Source of the DNA: Medicago truncatula
Lineage: Eukaryota; Streptophyta; Magnoliopsida; Fabales; Fabaceae
Length of the DNA: 64,000 nucleotides
Assembly (NCBI RefSeq): GCF_003473485.1
Contig: NC_053046.1
Location: forward strand, 3,606,001-3,670,000
Reading direction: 5' to 3'
Shown here: piece after piece, positions 12,770 through 24,224 of the stretch
How the letters are laid out: each line of letters begins with the position of its first letter
How positions within the stretch are numbered: position 1 is the stretch's first letter
Program-made: the position numbers and the translations under genes
Notes under the pieces: generated by a model
What the model was told of the DNA's origin: nothing
Seen by the model: only the letters and a program-made list of their open reading frames with translations
Database searches by the model: none

Positions 12770-13102
12770 GTGCATTCCAACTACAACAATTGTCTTACCT
12801 CTGAAATGGGGTAATTCAAACTTGCCAAATGGCCATGACTCAAACATTTCGCCCAGCGTTCATGTTTTTCCTTTGAAAAGATTAAATTCTTGCTATGCTG
12901 GTTTAGATGAAGGTATTAAGTGTCAAGGAATGAACCTCATTTCGTTGGCACTTGAATACCATCATCTAAAGCAAGCCTAATAAAAATTTATTCTTTTCAA
13001 AGGAAAAACATGAATGCGGGGCAAAATGCTTGAGTCATATTGTTTGGCAAATTTGAATTTACCCCATTCAAAGGTAAGACAATTGTTGCAGTTGGAATGC
13101 AC
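12770..13102 (+). ncRNA. Long hairpin 1, miR2592-like precursor candidate
   Basis: Arms 12770-12926 and 12945-13102 are inverted copies about 157 nt long, close to 88% alike by eye, with an 18-nt loop. The segment 13024-13044 on the 3' arm (aaatgcttgagtc then atattgtt) resembles the Medicago miR2592 family as I remember it, with two changes. It could be a young MIRNA gene, a source of 24-nt siRNA, or only a structural part of the transposon. Confidence 0.5.
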
Positions 13103-13346
13103 ATTCCAACTGCAACAATTGTCTTACTCTAGATGGGACAATTCAAACTTGTTAATCGGCAGGACTCTAGCATTCGATCGATAAGCCTCTTGAACAATGA
13201 TATTCAAGTGCCAATGAATGCACCTTATTCTTTTGACATTTGAATATCATCATTCAAGATGCTGATCGAATACTGGAGTCCTGCTATTTAACAATTTTGA
13301 ATTTGCCCCATTCAAGGGTAAGATAATTGTTGTAGTTGGAAGGTAC
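13101..13346 (+). ncRNA. Long hairpin 2, miR2592-like precursor candidate
   Basis: Directly abuts hairpin 1 and shares its base block (attccaactgcaacaattgt). Arms are about 120 nt. The segment 13269-13289 (aatactggagtcctgctatt) lies where the miR2592-like stretch sits in hairpin 1 and matches that family with about four changes. The two hairpins differ strongly in the middle of their arms, so they are old duplicates or separate captures. Confidence 0.45.
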
Positions 13347-13707
13347 ATTCCAGAATGTAATGTAATACAATGTAATGTGATAATATATATAGTTAAATAT
13401 GCATAATACATTTTGTTTTGAATGGAACAATAATTATCTTATTTATTCACTTTTCAAATTTATTTATTCATTACGCAATTTTAATTAGTTGAATTCACAT
13501 TAGATTTAATTAGTTTTTATTAGAATACACAATTATTCAAAACGCGACTTTAATCAAAATTATTCCAAATGCGATTTTATTCTAAGTACCATAATGTCAA
13601 ACAAAATGTGCGCGACACGAAAATAAAACATAAAAATCCAAAACAATTAGGCATTAAAAGCCATTACATTCATTCTTCCTCGTCACACAAGTCAATCGGA
13701 TTGTCCG

Positions 13708-13914
13708 CTACAGTCCCTGGGCACCTTGTTTTGGTTGAGGACCAAAATAGCATGTCCTCCCGCTCCTCCTCAACCTGGACTGATTGTACACCGCCACCTT
13801 CGAACCCTTCTTTTTTTCGGAACCATCACAAACAATTTCGTGCCATGTCGTAGGCGATTTTTCTTTGTTCTTCTCATCACCCTGAACATTACCCTGATTC
13901 TGATTCTGAGACAT
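13708..13914 (-). CDS. Short hypothetical protein in the MULE
   Basis: Open frame of 68 aa from the ATG at 13914. It has a polar start (MSQNQNQGNVQGDEKNKEKS) and a basic centre (SEKKKGSK). No known domain is seen. It sits near the right end of the MULE and faces the 12405 fragment. It may be the start of a second element gene whose remainder is lost. Low coding confidence. Confidence 0.25.
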   Translation of the reverse strand: MSQNQNQGNVQGDEKNKEKSPTTWHEIVCDGSEKKKGSKVAVYNQSRLRRSGRTCYFGPQPKQGAQGL

Positions 13915-14670
13915 ATCTACATTAAAAAAAATGGCGATCAAAACTTAACTAAACAACAATGCCATAAAATCGTAAAATCAAAAACTAAACCTAAACCTAA
14001 ACTATCATCAAAACCTACACCTAAACCTAAACAATTGTAACAATTCTACAACGATTCATCAAAACCTAAACCTAACAATTCAATAAAAGTTCTCTAACAA
14101 TTCTAACCTAAACTATCCTAACATATAATAAAATCATAAAATCAATAAAACTTATATATCGAACCTATATAATCGAAATTTAACAAAAAAAAAAAAAAAA
14201 ATTCGACCACAAAACAACATGCAATATGATTCAAAGAACTTACTTGTTTTTGTGATTGAAATTGGCTTGGAATGGCAGAAAATCGCACCTAAGAGAATGA
14301 AAACCGCAACAATGGAGTTTTGGAAACTCCTATGTCTGTTCTGTTCTTATAATCAATTTTCGGCAGTTAACTACCGAGGTTTTCCTCGGAAGTTAACTGC
14401 AGCCAGTTATTGAATTCTTCGGCAGTTAACTGTCGAGGGAGCAAAAACGTATTTTACTTATGTGCCTCAGCCTTATGCAATGTGTCAACAACAATTCTCA
14501 AATAGGTAAGGTGAACATTGATAGATTCTTTTAGGCTTACTTGCCATTACACCTCGAGTCCCTGGTTTTGCGATATATTGGACACATGTTTTAACGGTTG
14601 TAAAATATTGAAATAAAAAGTTCTCCTTTCTTAATTTAAATAATAAAATAAAATCATCAAATAGGGGGGG

Positions 14671-15750
14671 GGGGGGTATTAGATTGAAATTTTAAAAGAC
14701 TGTTTTGATAGAAATTTTTTTGAAGATTTTAAAAGACTTTGTTGGATTGTATTGATTTTGTGGAATTTTAAAAGATTTTTTTTGAAAGACTTTTTACAAT
14801 CAAGATTTTAATGGATTCATGATATAGATTTTAATGGATTTTTAAGATTTTAAAAGGGTCAATAAATTTAAAGATACAATACAATATAATACTATTAGAT
14901 GTATAATCTCAAAAACAAAAGTACAGTTATAAATCAACCGAAAAAAAATATTGAATCAATGAGTGTATAGACTATTAGATAATATTTCTTCAAAAAAAAA
15001 GACTATTAGATAATGTACTACTAGCAGGTTGATTGATCTTAAAAAATTCTAGACATATGATATCAAAATAAATAGACCTAAAAATAAGTTATGTTAGTTT
15101 ATTGATTATAATAATTTGATTTAAAAATGCATGTTACAGGTAGAAAAATTATTATAATATCAATGAACGTAAAATTTTGATTTTTATAATAATTTGATAT
15201 ATAGGTAGATGGTAAATTAACCATAAGATTATACAATACGTTCTTTTTTTTAATGAACTTTTATGAACGTAAAAGTTATGTTAAGAAAAGTGCAAGTTAG
15301 AGGCATGATGATTTCGAGAATAAGTTTGTCAAACAAAATATATAACCTGCCATTGCTACAGTAGAACAAAAAAGAATTTGGAAGAAACGTAAAAAAAAAT
15401 AAAAAAAATAAAAAAAAATAAAAATTGGAAGAGTATTACAAAATCTCAAGAGTTTGTGTGAGATTGTTGGATGAGTGTATTTTAACTAAAAGTCTCACAC
15501 AATCCATTACGCAAATGAATCCATTAAAATCTGTCTAATTTTCAATACCACGAGACATTTTATAAGTTCTTAAAAATCTTAATTGAATACCAACGGATTT
15601 TGATGTCTTGAATAAAAAGTCTTAATTGTCTTGATTGAATACCACAAGATTTATTTAGATTTCATAAAAGTTTTGATTCAATACCTCAAGATTTTCTTTT
15701 CATAAGAAAGTCTATTAAAATCATTTGAAATCTCAATTCAATACACCCCT
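14671..15750. mobile_element. Degenerate inverted-repeat element of about 1.1 kb
   Basis: The left end ggggtattagattgaaattt is mirrored by the right end (complement of aaatctcaattcaatacacccc). Several inner blocks such as attttaaaagact also recur inverted. A run of 13 G at 14664-14676 directly precedes the left end. No target duplication and no coding sequence seen. Confidence 0.6.
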
Positions 15751-18700
15751 TAAGAATCTGTTGTCAAAAGGAAAAATAATATGTCTTTGATGAAATTCAC
15801 GTGTATTTCACTGTTTTAGAAATGGGTTCTTCAAATTGCGAGATTTAAAAATTGGATATTTTATTTAAGAAGTCAAAAATTGAGTATTAGAAAAAGTATT
15901 TTTGAAGTCTAATTATGCATGAAGATTGTAGACTCACGGAGCAACGAAGGGACCATTCCTAAAAAAATCGTTTGCTTTATTTAGGGGTTTGTAGAGGGCA
16001 GATTCTTCCTAGCTTTCCCAGCTTTTGATGACATACGCTACCTCCAGCAACAACCAAAGGGTCTTTTTGCCCTGTTCTCTGTCTTTGATCAACTTCCATT
16101 TTTTTTTTTTGGATTTTCTACGCTATATATACGATGCAATAAAATATGTATAATACATAGTTACATTTGGTTTTTTAATTTGAAATTGCTTGCAAAATGT
16201 CAAATAAAAGAATATATTTTTACACAAATTTGAACAAAGTTTTAGGTTGTTTTTCATATCTTTTGATGCTTGTTTTTTCACTTTGGAACCAAGTTCCATC
16301 TTCAATCATACACGGTATACCCAGTGAAGGAGCCAGAAAAAATGGTTTGGATGGATCATGAAGGACTCCGCCCCAGAGTATATCGTAGTATCAAGATACA
16401 ATGTTAAAAATCGTGTGTCTATATAACACAATTCGTGAAAATAAACATAGGGAAGGAAGAGGACATAATTACAACGTGAACGTAGGCAACAACCGAAGGG
16501 GTCTCCTGTCACTGTCTTAAATTTAAGGATGTAGTCCAATTTTATAAATTATATTGTTTGTCGTTAGTAGCAGCTTTATGAGTTGTATAAATTAGGCAGA
16601 TGCTATTTAATTTAATGATAAATAAATAACATCGTTAAATAAGTAAAGATACAGGGATATTTGGGTTAATGAGAAAGGGACTAGAGATGCCCACAGAATA
16701 TTACTGTGCAGATTTGAAAGCTACATTTGATACACAAATATTGAGATGGGGTAGTCACAGATTGTGTAGACAGTAAAGTATAGATATATACAATAAATTA
16801 TACTAGTCGTAGTCGTCACTGGTGCCTTGGTGGCTAGGCTGGATAAGGCACCAATACTAGTCAACACTCTTGTAATTTAGTGGCTGTGTAAGACAAGACA
16901 AGGGAAAATCTAAGCAAAATGTTAACTTCTGTTTAATTTTTTTTTACCCTTCATTTTTTTAAGAAATAAACTCTTCATACTAATTTTAGTATGAAAGAAT
17001 TAACTTATACTTTCTCCTGGTTTTGATTTTTTTAATTAAGTGAATATTCCACTTAAAAAAATTCAATCCACCATTACATGTTTATGATGATTTATTTTTG
17101 TTTGTGCGTGTGGTTAATTGTAATAATTTAGAGTTTTGTTAGACAGTACAAACTGAGTTGATATAGTAGAACCATGTGTTGCATTACAAGTTAAAAAAAT
17201 GTGTACATAGGTACTTATTGATCCGAAGTGGATAGAAAATGATGGTCAAATTGGTGGATTGATAGGATAACACTTCGTCTCCTCGAAGATGAGGGTGGTA
17301 CCTTCGAAGCTCAAGTCACTCGTTTATTGAGTGAAGGTTTTAAGGATAGAAAATGTGCATGTTTGATATTTATAATATGGAGAATGAATCATGGAAGTAT
17401 AATGCTCACAAGAGCATCTACGATCCTAGAACCAAAATTTTGTTCTTCAACCATTTTTTATGGGTTCATAGATGCCACATAGAATTTAAGAATTATCACT
17501 CATTTCTATTTCAACGTAAAAAACTATATTTGTGTTCTTGTATTACTTATTAGGGTTCCACAATTCATAAAAAAAATTTCTCTTTAACTTGCATTTTTAT
17601 GGTCCTCACAATTTCTGTTTTCCCTTGTTCTTGGGTGTTCTCTTAGAAGAACTGTTCTCCAAAGTGGCATCCACGTTGTTCCTCTCCAATAGGCTAGAAA
17701 GTAGGAACAATTAGCTTATTGCCTCAAGAACGGTGCATGGAACATAGTTGGAGATACTCTAAGTTTGACAGACCTTGTGCCAAGATCCTTGCTTGTTGAC
17801 TCCTCCTGGCCATGGGAGTTAGGCCTGCCCAAGAAAATGAGGAGTTCAGAAACTGCCAGAGTGGGAGTCTTTGGACATTTGGGTGACAAATTAAGCCTTT
17901 GTGAAAAAATAAAACTCATGGAAATACATTAATTATAAAAAAGTATATTTTGTATTTTAAAATAATTTAAATTTTTCTATATCAAATATATAATCTTGTA
18001 TTGGGTTTATTCAATGCGGAATCTATTATCTTGATTAGACATTTTAATCTTAATAGAACATCGATTAGAAGAGTGATAGAGCAAGTATTATATATATTGG
18101 GCAACATGTGATGAAACTTGGCCAAATTCATCTGTACGTAGATAAAAACACAAGAAAGAGGTAAGAGGGGTTGAATTGTGTTAGTAAACTTTTTCGACAA
18201 AAGCAACTAAGAAATTCCTTTTAAAAAATACCTAAAAATGAATGAACACAAACATAAAATAGTTTAAGGAAAAGGAAGATCTACACACAGCAGCCACATC
18301 CGGTCATTTCAACTTGAAGTTATATTCCTAGAAGGAGAATTCTTGCAACATTTTCCTTATCAATAAACAAATTAAACATTTTTTTTTCACTGGTAGCCTT
18401 TCTCATCCCAAAGTATTGATGAATGATTAGTGGATGCAAGTTTCCTCTATATTAATAATAGTTGAATGAATTTAATAAATAGGTTTAATTCCAACAAACT
18501 CGAATAAAGTATTCTCTTTATCTATGCCGGAATCACACATTGATTGGATTTCAACATAGTTGGCCCATACGTTTCATATTCAACTCAGTATCTCTTTACT
18601 CGGTCCAATTCTTTCAACTCTTGAAACAATGTCGTATTTGGAGTATGAGGTGTCTAATCGAGATAGTTAGTCCGATATAACGCCTACTATCGGGCAATAA

Positions 18701-18883
18701 AACCACTTCTAGAGAGGAACATTCAAGAAACTTCAAGAGATAACTTGATAAGAATGCTAAAAAGGAGAGAAAGCGTATGAAATCAAAAGTTACTTATTAC
18801 CTAGAACACTCATAAACTTGAATCGCATTTCTCTGCTGACAAAGTCTATAGATTCAACCCTAGAACAGCACTGTAATAATTAA
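15751..18883. other. 3-kb gene-free stretch
   Basis: Scattered short open frames, none recognisable. A short stem (ggtgcctt against aaggcacc) lies at 16820-16851. No transposon ends identified. Confidence 0.4.
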
Positions 18884-19149
18884 CTAGACCATTGACCCGT
18901 GCTAACGCACGTGTCATTTAAAAAATTAATACTCATAGAAAAAATAAGACACTGTAGGTCGCTTGAATGTAAAAATTGTCGTGAATGAAAGCAAAATGTC
19001 AATTACCATAGACTTTGTTATTGTTCCATAATTCTAGTACGTAGTTCCTGTTACTTTAACATAACATATAATTTTAAAAGGGAAACTGAAGTTCGTTGAC
19101 ATGCAAATAGTTTCAATAAGTAAGAAAATGAATAGTACACAAAAAAGTC

Positions 19150-19290
19150 CTACACATTACGAAAAACTTCTCTGTAGACCACACTTGATGCAACATCGGT
19201 ATCATCGCCGTCGTCATCATTAATCAATATCTTTAAACCACCCCTCAAAGTAACCCGTGATATTGCGACGTACAACTGTCCATGTGAAAA
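19150..19290 (-). pseudogene. Helitron helicase, C-terminal fragment
   Basis: The minus strand reads FSHGQLYVAISRVTLRGGLK and then an acidic tail ending VVYREVFRNV before TAG at 19150-19152. HGQLYVAxSRVT is the last conserved motif of Pif1-like helicases in Helitron Rep-helicase proteins. The rest of the roughly 1,400-aa protein is missing. Helitron replication would need this activity from elsewhere. Confidence 0.8.
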
Positions 19291-19346
19291 ATAACAAAGA
19301 TGAATCCAAAACGACAATTAAAAATTTCAATAAAGAGATAGCTACC

Positions 19347-20651
19347 TCAGTTGACTCAGTCATGCTTTCAATTGTCATTCGGTTAGTGTTGAGCAAGTCA
19401 TCTGATAAAGACGCGGAGCTGTTCGTTGAAATTTGGCTGACAATTCGGGTGAACTGTATTGATGCATTTTTCATTCTAATAAAAGGGCACCAATGTTAAT
19501 AGAAGAGTGGTGAGACCTCCAGTCAACTTAATTACGACCAAAAAAACTTGCCTTTATTCTAAAGCATATAAAAATGTAAATGGTTACCATGTCATGTACG
19601 CAGCGACATCAGGCAAATCGCCATTAAGTATCAGCTTAGTCCCATTAAAGGCATTAGCAACTCCCATAGCACCTAATTTTTTTAAAAATCAACAGCAAGT
19701 GAACATAATTTCACATTTCATTGTTGATATCAGCAGAAAGCACAAACTTAAAACACGACATACCTAACTACATGCGTGTCTTGCAAAACTGCAATATCAA
19801 TACAGTAGGTGTGTCGTTATCATGGTTGCCAAAAAAGGTCACAATTTTGTCAACATGTTCACCCCAAAGAGAGCAATGCAAGCGGTTGTTTCTGTAATAA
19901 AATATTACCAAAATATCAATTCAGGAACATAAGGTATATTAAAATTATATTACAACCAGGTACAAAGAAAGAGACAAATCTTACTCAAGATCTTCTAAAG
20001 TGAGATCAGTAACCCTACTTTTCCTTCCGTCCTTTTCAGTTTCCCTTATATCACCTCTTTCAATTACATGACCAATAACATCTGAAATTACGTATACAAA
20101 AGCAAAAACAAATGTATGAAATTCCTAAACGAATGCTTATAGGTAGAAATAATGTACAACACACATTCAGAATTGAAGTCTTACCCGTAGATATTTCCTC
20201 GACAGTTGAAGAGAGAATTTCATTGAATGGCTTGAACTAAAAAACGTTCATAGGGATAGCAGGCGAGTGTACTTTGGTAAAAGTTGAATTGTGCATCATA
20301 CTAAGCTTATGTTTGTGTGAAGTTACCTTATAAGGACTTTCATTAAAACCTACAATTGCATTTTCAAGCTGAAATGTACCCCCTTCTTGAACCATGGACC
20401 TGAACTTTGCCACCAAATCTTTTCTACCTGTGGCGTGAATACGTCCACCCTATTGACGACAACAACAACATTAAACAGCTGGTTAAATTAGATAACTAAA
20501 ACAACAACAATGACATTAGTTTAATTTTAAAGCTAAGAGTGCAAACATGCAGAAACCTTTTCATCAACCAAATGTGAGCAACTCGCACACACATCTTGAG
20601 ATTCTTTCTTCCTCCAGAAACAGCTGAGATTGGAGTGTATTTGGAAGACAT
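19347..20651 (-). pseudogene. Replication protein A 70-kDa-like gene, degenerate
   Basis: Minus-strand exon-like blocks: 20651-20557 (MSSKYTPISAVSGGRKNLKM), 20449-20327 (GGRIHATGRKDLVAKF...), 20236-20185 (FKPFNEILSSTVEE), 20082-19985 (DVIGHVIERGDIRETEKDG...), 19891-19764 (NNRLHCSLWGEHVDKIV...), about 19673-19587 (AMGVANAFNGTKLILNGDL...) and about 19490-19347. Together they spell the OB-fold region of plant RPA1-like proteins, common cargo of plant Helitrons. It is broken: the first block is shortened and joins the second only in a shifted frame, and a stop replaces a codon after KTRM in the fifth block. The C-terminal zinc-binding domain is absent. Confidence 0.78.
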
Positions 20652-20956
20652 CATTGGCTTGTTTTTTCCTTTCCAAGAAAGAGGATGCTTATTTAGATTG
20701 AGATGATTTGGCTAATATGTTATGATATATTTATAGGAAAAAGGTGGAATACGTGTGAGTAGGATATGTCGGTTGAGCAATAAAGAGTATTAGTTATCAG
20801 GATAAGCACAAAATAGTGGAACAAAATTAGGAAATGGCCAACATTTTAGGATAAAGATTAATATGAATAAAATGAAATTAATATTGTTGATGGGGCACTT
20901 TATTTTACTTAAGAATTGACATTTTTTTGTACTTAAGAATTACCATAGTTGATTCG

Positions 20957-21862
20957 CCAAAACATATTTTAGAGATGTGGATGAAATGTGTAGTAGTTAC
21001 TTGAATGAGAGGAATTAGGATTTTTAGTTTGTTTCCACCCAAAACATATTTTAGAGATGTGGATGAAATCCCCTACTTATTTGAATGAGAGAAATAAGGA
21101 TTTTAGTTTGTTTCCACCAAAAAGTTACTTTAGAGATGTGGATGAAATCTCTTAGTTACTTGAATGAGAAGAATTAGGATTTTTAGTTTGTTTCCACCGA
21201 AAACATATTTTAGAGATGTGGATGAAATCCCCTACTTATTTGAATGAGAGAAATTAGGATTTTAGTTTGTTTCCACCAAAAAGTTAGATTAGAGATGTGG
21301 ATGAAATCTCTTAGTTACTTGAATGAGAGAAATAAGGATTAGGATTTAAGTTTGTTTCCACCAAAACATATTTTAGAGATGTGGATGAAATCTTTAGTAG
21401 TTACTTGAATAAGAGGAATTAGGATTTTTAGTTTGTTTCCACCGAAAACATATTTTAGAGATGTGGATGAAATCCCCTACTTATTTGAATGAGAGAAATT
21501 AGGATTTTAGTTTGTTTCCACCAAAAAGTTAGATTAGAGATGTGGATGAAATCTCTTAGTTACTTGAATGAGAGAAATAAGGATTAGGATTTAAGTTTGT
21601 TTCCACCAAAACATATTTTAGAGATGTGGATGAAATCTTTAGTAGTTACTTGAATGAGAGGAATTATGATTTTTAATTTGTTTCCACCCAAAACATATTT
21701 TAAAGATGTGGATGAAATCCCCTGATTATTTGAATGAGAGAAATAAGGATTTTAGTTTGTTTCCACCAAGAACTTAGTTAAGAGATGTGAATGAAATCTC
21801 TTAGTTACTTGAATGAGAGAAATAAGGATTAGGATTTAAGTTTGTTTCCACCCAAAACATAT
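20957..21862. repeat. About 11-copy tandem repeat of an 80-bp unit with trimeric higher order
   Basis: Units run from one 'gtttgtttccacc' to the next and all contain agagatgtggatgaaat and ttgaatgag. Three unit types can be told apart by the segment after 'gatgaaat': A (gtagtagttac), B (cccctacttattt) and C (ctcttagttac, with aaagtta in front). Their order is A B C B C A B C A B C and a partial unit, giving a higher-order period of about 245 bp. Two neighbouring B-C-A blocks are nearly identical, a sign of recent unequal exchange. Confidence 0.9.
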
Positions 21863-22244
21863 TTTAGAGATTAGGATTAGTAATTGTTAGTAATAATGTT
21901 AAGAGGAGACGTTACACCGCTATGCTACTAAATTGATTCTAGTAATTGTTACTAATAATGTTACTAAAATGCTTCAGTAACACAGTCATGCTACTAAATT
22001 GATTCAGCAACACAAAAACAAACACAAATATATAAATAAAAAAGCAAAGCAAGCAAGGCTAAATTGTTTATGAAATTCAAGGGACATTTGCTAAATTCAA
22101 AGACAAAAAAAATAAATGCTTCCAAAACTCTAAGAAACTAAAACTTAAAATTCAAATTGGAAAGGTCTTGCACAATTTATCTAAACATGGACTAATTGTA
22201 AATAACATCAAGGTAGATGGTATCATGTGACCCAACCATCGGAG

Positions 22245-22356
22245 CACCCCCTCTGATCTTCACACCGTCACCCACAAAAACCAAGGTCAGGCACCAAGAT
22301 CACCCCCTCTGATCTTCACACCGTCACCCACAAAAACCAAGGTCAGGCACCAAGAT
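22245..22356. repeat. Perfect 56-bp tandem duplication
   Basis: The unit starting caccccctctgatcttcaca is present at 22245-22300 and again, unchanged, at 22301-22356. It lies in the 3' part of the B3-like fragment, so it is a recent local duplication. Confidence 0.9.
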
Positions 22357-22879
22357 CGATTCCGTAAAAGTCACGAATTGCTTTCCATCCCTTTGTGAGA
22401 AAAAAATGCTTCGTTTACTCTATCGACCAATACTTCAAACTTGTTGGACTTAGGATCAGTCAATATTGCATAGCACCCAATTTGATCTCTGAAATCACCG
22501 CCAAACATGTTTGGCAAGCATACTGCACCCTAAAAAAATAACAAACAAAAACATCACAAACGTTGATAAAATAGAATGCAAATAATTGAGAATAGGTATA
22601 TTTCGCAAAAAACACATACAACATCAATGTCATATTCAACGATATATGATATGTATTTCAGTCTGAGCTTGTTGATTGCTTTGTCAAGATCGGAAAAAGG
22701 GTTTTTCACCAACGGACCTACAAAAGATTGAAAGGGATTGAAAGAATTATTTATACTTTAAAACAGTGAGGAATAAGAGCAAAAATCTATATATTTAGTT
22801 TAAACCAGAGTGGAATGAAGATATGGTTACCAGTGAGGCAGTGGTATGACAGCAAAGTCTGAATGTTTCTGGAAGCCAT
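22260..22879 (-). pseudogene. B3-like domain gene fragment
   Basis: Minus-strand exons with good borders: 22879-22831 (MASRNIQTLLSYHCLT), 22717-22620 (GPLVKNPFSDLDKAINKLRL...) and from 22529 (GAVCLPNMFGGDFRDQIGCY...). The last exon shows the order of a plant B3 DNA-binding fold: LPxxF, then a strand with FEVLVDR, then GWKAIRDFYGIDLGA. A one-base shift before GWK and a stop after DLGA break it. The B3 reading rests on this pattern only. It may be Helitron cargo, since it follows the RPA fragment on the same strand. Confidence 0.5.
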
Positions 22880-22899
22880 GTTGAAAAGAGATTTCGGTT

Positions 22900-23180
22900 T
22901 AGGAGAAAAGATTAAAATATATTGGTGAGGGTTTGGAGGAGAGAAATATATGGTTTTAAAAAGAGATTTCAGTTTCGGGGAAAGGATTAAAATATATTGG
23001 TTAGGGTTTGGAGGAGGGGAATTAGGAAATATGGTTTAGGAGGAGTGAAGTTAGATGGTTAGGGTTTGGAGGAGGAGAATTAGGAAATATGGTTAGGTTT
23101 TAAAGGAGGGAAAAGTTGCTAAAATAATAGGGTTAAAATATTAGGTTAAAATTAGGGCAACCAAGCTTTGTTTAGGAATA
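22900..23180. repeat. Imperfect repeats of 'ggttagggtttggagga'
   Basis: The block ggtttggaggag with surrounding ggaaatatggttta recurs four times upstream of the B3-like fragment. It looks like local duplication of leader sequence. No gene. Confidence 0.5.
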
Positions 23181-23564
23181 AGAAGATAACAAATGTCTAT
23201 TTATTCATTTTTTTTGTAAAAAAATACATTTTCATTAAAAAAAATTGTTTTGTTCAAAAACTAAATTTATAATATAATTATAGTTACATATGTTTTATAT
23301 CTCACTTTTGAAAATTTGTAGAAAATGTATAATGTACCGACCAACATTTTTTTGTTGTTGAAGGAGATGTACCAACAACATGTATTTTTCCTATCTTGAA
23401 AGAAAATACATGTATTTTCCTACTGTCCCTTCGGTGGAATAATTGTCTCATAGATGTAAGTGGTAATGTAGTGTACATGGGAGGCAAGGATATCAATACC
23501 GTGATACATATGCATGCGTAGTGTTAACGACACACTCCTACATTATTTTACAGGAAAAAAAATT

Positions 23565-23613
23565 ATGGTCGTGATTGTTTTTTTTTTTTTTTGAGACAAT
23601 GGTCGTGATTGTT
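23565..23613 (-). mobile_element. Minimal poly-A retroinsertion footprint
   Basis: A perfect 15-bp duplication, atggtcgtgattgtt, at 23565-23579 and 23599-23613 flanks only tttttttttttt plus tgagaca. On the minus strand this is a 5'-truncated insert reduced to a few bases and its poly-A tail. Confidence 0.7.
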
Positions 23614-24224
23614 ATTTGTATAATTGTATTAAAAGTTTTTTTCCACATGGAAATATGAATGACCTTTTTCTTTTTTTACAATTATGAATAACTATTTGTG
23701 TAACATATACCAAAATTATAATCCACCGACGTATTTTTCACTCTTCTTTTCCAAAACCAATTTTAAGAGCTAGTAATTTATATGTGGGGTTATACATTAT
23801 GACGGGAGCTACTTATGTTAGTTTGTTTTTTTTATTTAATGAATGGGGAAATCTCCTTTCATTTCTTAAAAATTTAGTAGAGTGGACCACTAATAATCAG
23901 AAAACGAAGCTAAGATCTCTATACGGTTAACACCTTTGATCAATTTCCTCGCTGATGTTTTGACAAATACCATTGTTTGTTCGATTTGTTGATACTTCCT
24001 TACATTCAGAAAGACCACTATTTGTAAAAAAGTTGTTTCGAAATGAATGACTCGTTTCAATTTTTATTAGAATACCAACGTTCAGACGAGTACTATGTGG
24101 ATGTTTGTTTGTTTTTATTGTGTTAATATATATGAATTAGAACAAAAGTTTTATGAAGTTTTGATTTTGAATAATATATATACACACATTACACCACTTT
24201 AATATTATAATAAAATGCATTCCT

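Larger units (their letters stand above)
11474..14508. mobile_element. 3-kb Mutator-like element carrying coding fragments and tandem hairpins
   Basis: The element is 11483-14499, flanked by a perfect 9-bp duplication, aaataggta, at 11474-11482 and 14500-14508. Terminal inverted repeats of about 130 bp begin gagaattgttgttgacacat and contain short palindromic motifs built on cggcagttaactgccg. Inside are a plus-strand coding fragment (12405-12759), two adjacent long hairpins (12770-13346) and a short minus-strand open frame (13708-13914). No complete transposase is present, so the element is non-autonomous. Confidence 0.85.
18884..20651 (-). mobile_element. Helitron remnant, 3' end and decayed genes
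   Basis: Read on the minus strand, the element ends with a hairpin (ACACGTGC/GCACGGGT, 18895-18914, one mismatch), then 7 nt, then CTAG at 18884-18887, followed by T. That is the hallmark 3' end of a Helitron inserted between A and T. Inside lie the C-terminus of the Rep-helicase (19150-19290) and a replication protein A-like gene (19347-20651), both broken. The 5' TC end was not located; the element probably extends beyond 20651, perhaps across the tandem repeat. Confidence 0.7.

Noticed and set aside
16805..16860. Stem ggtgcctt/aaggcacc as a terminator or small RNA
   Set aside because: Too short and imperfect; no gene beside it and plant genes do not use such terminators.
20957..21862. CRISPR-like array
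   Set aside because: The repeats are contiguous 80-bp units in a plant genome with no unique spacers; it is a tandem repeat.
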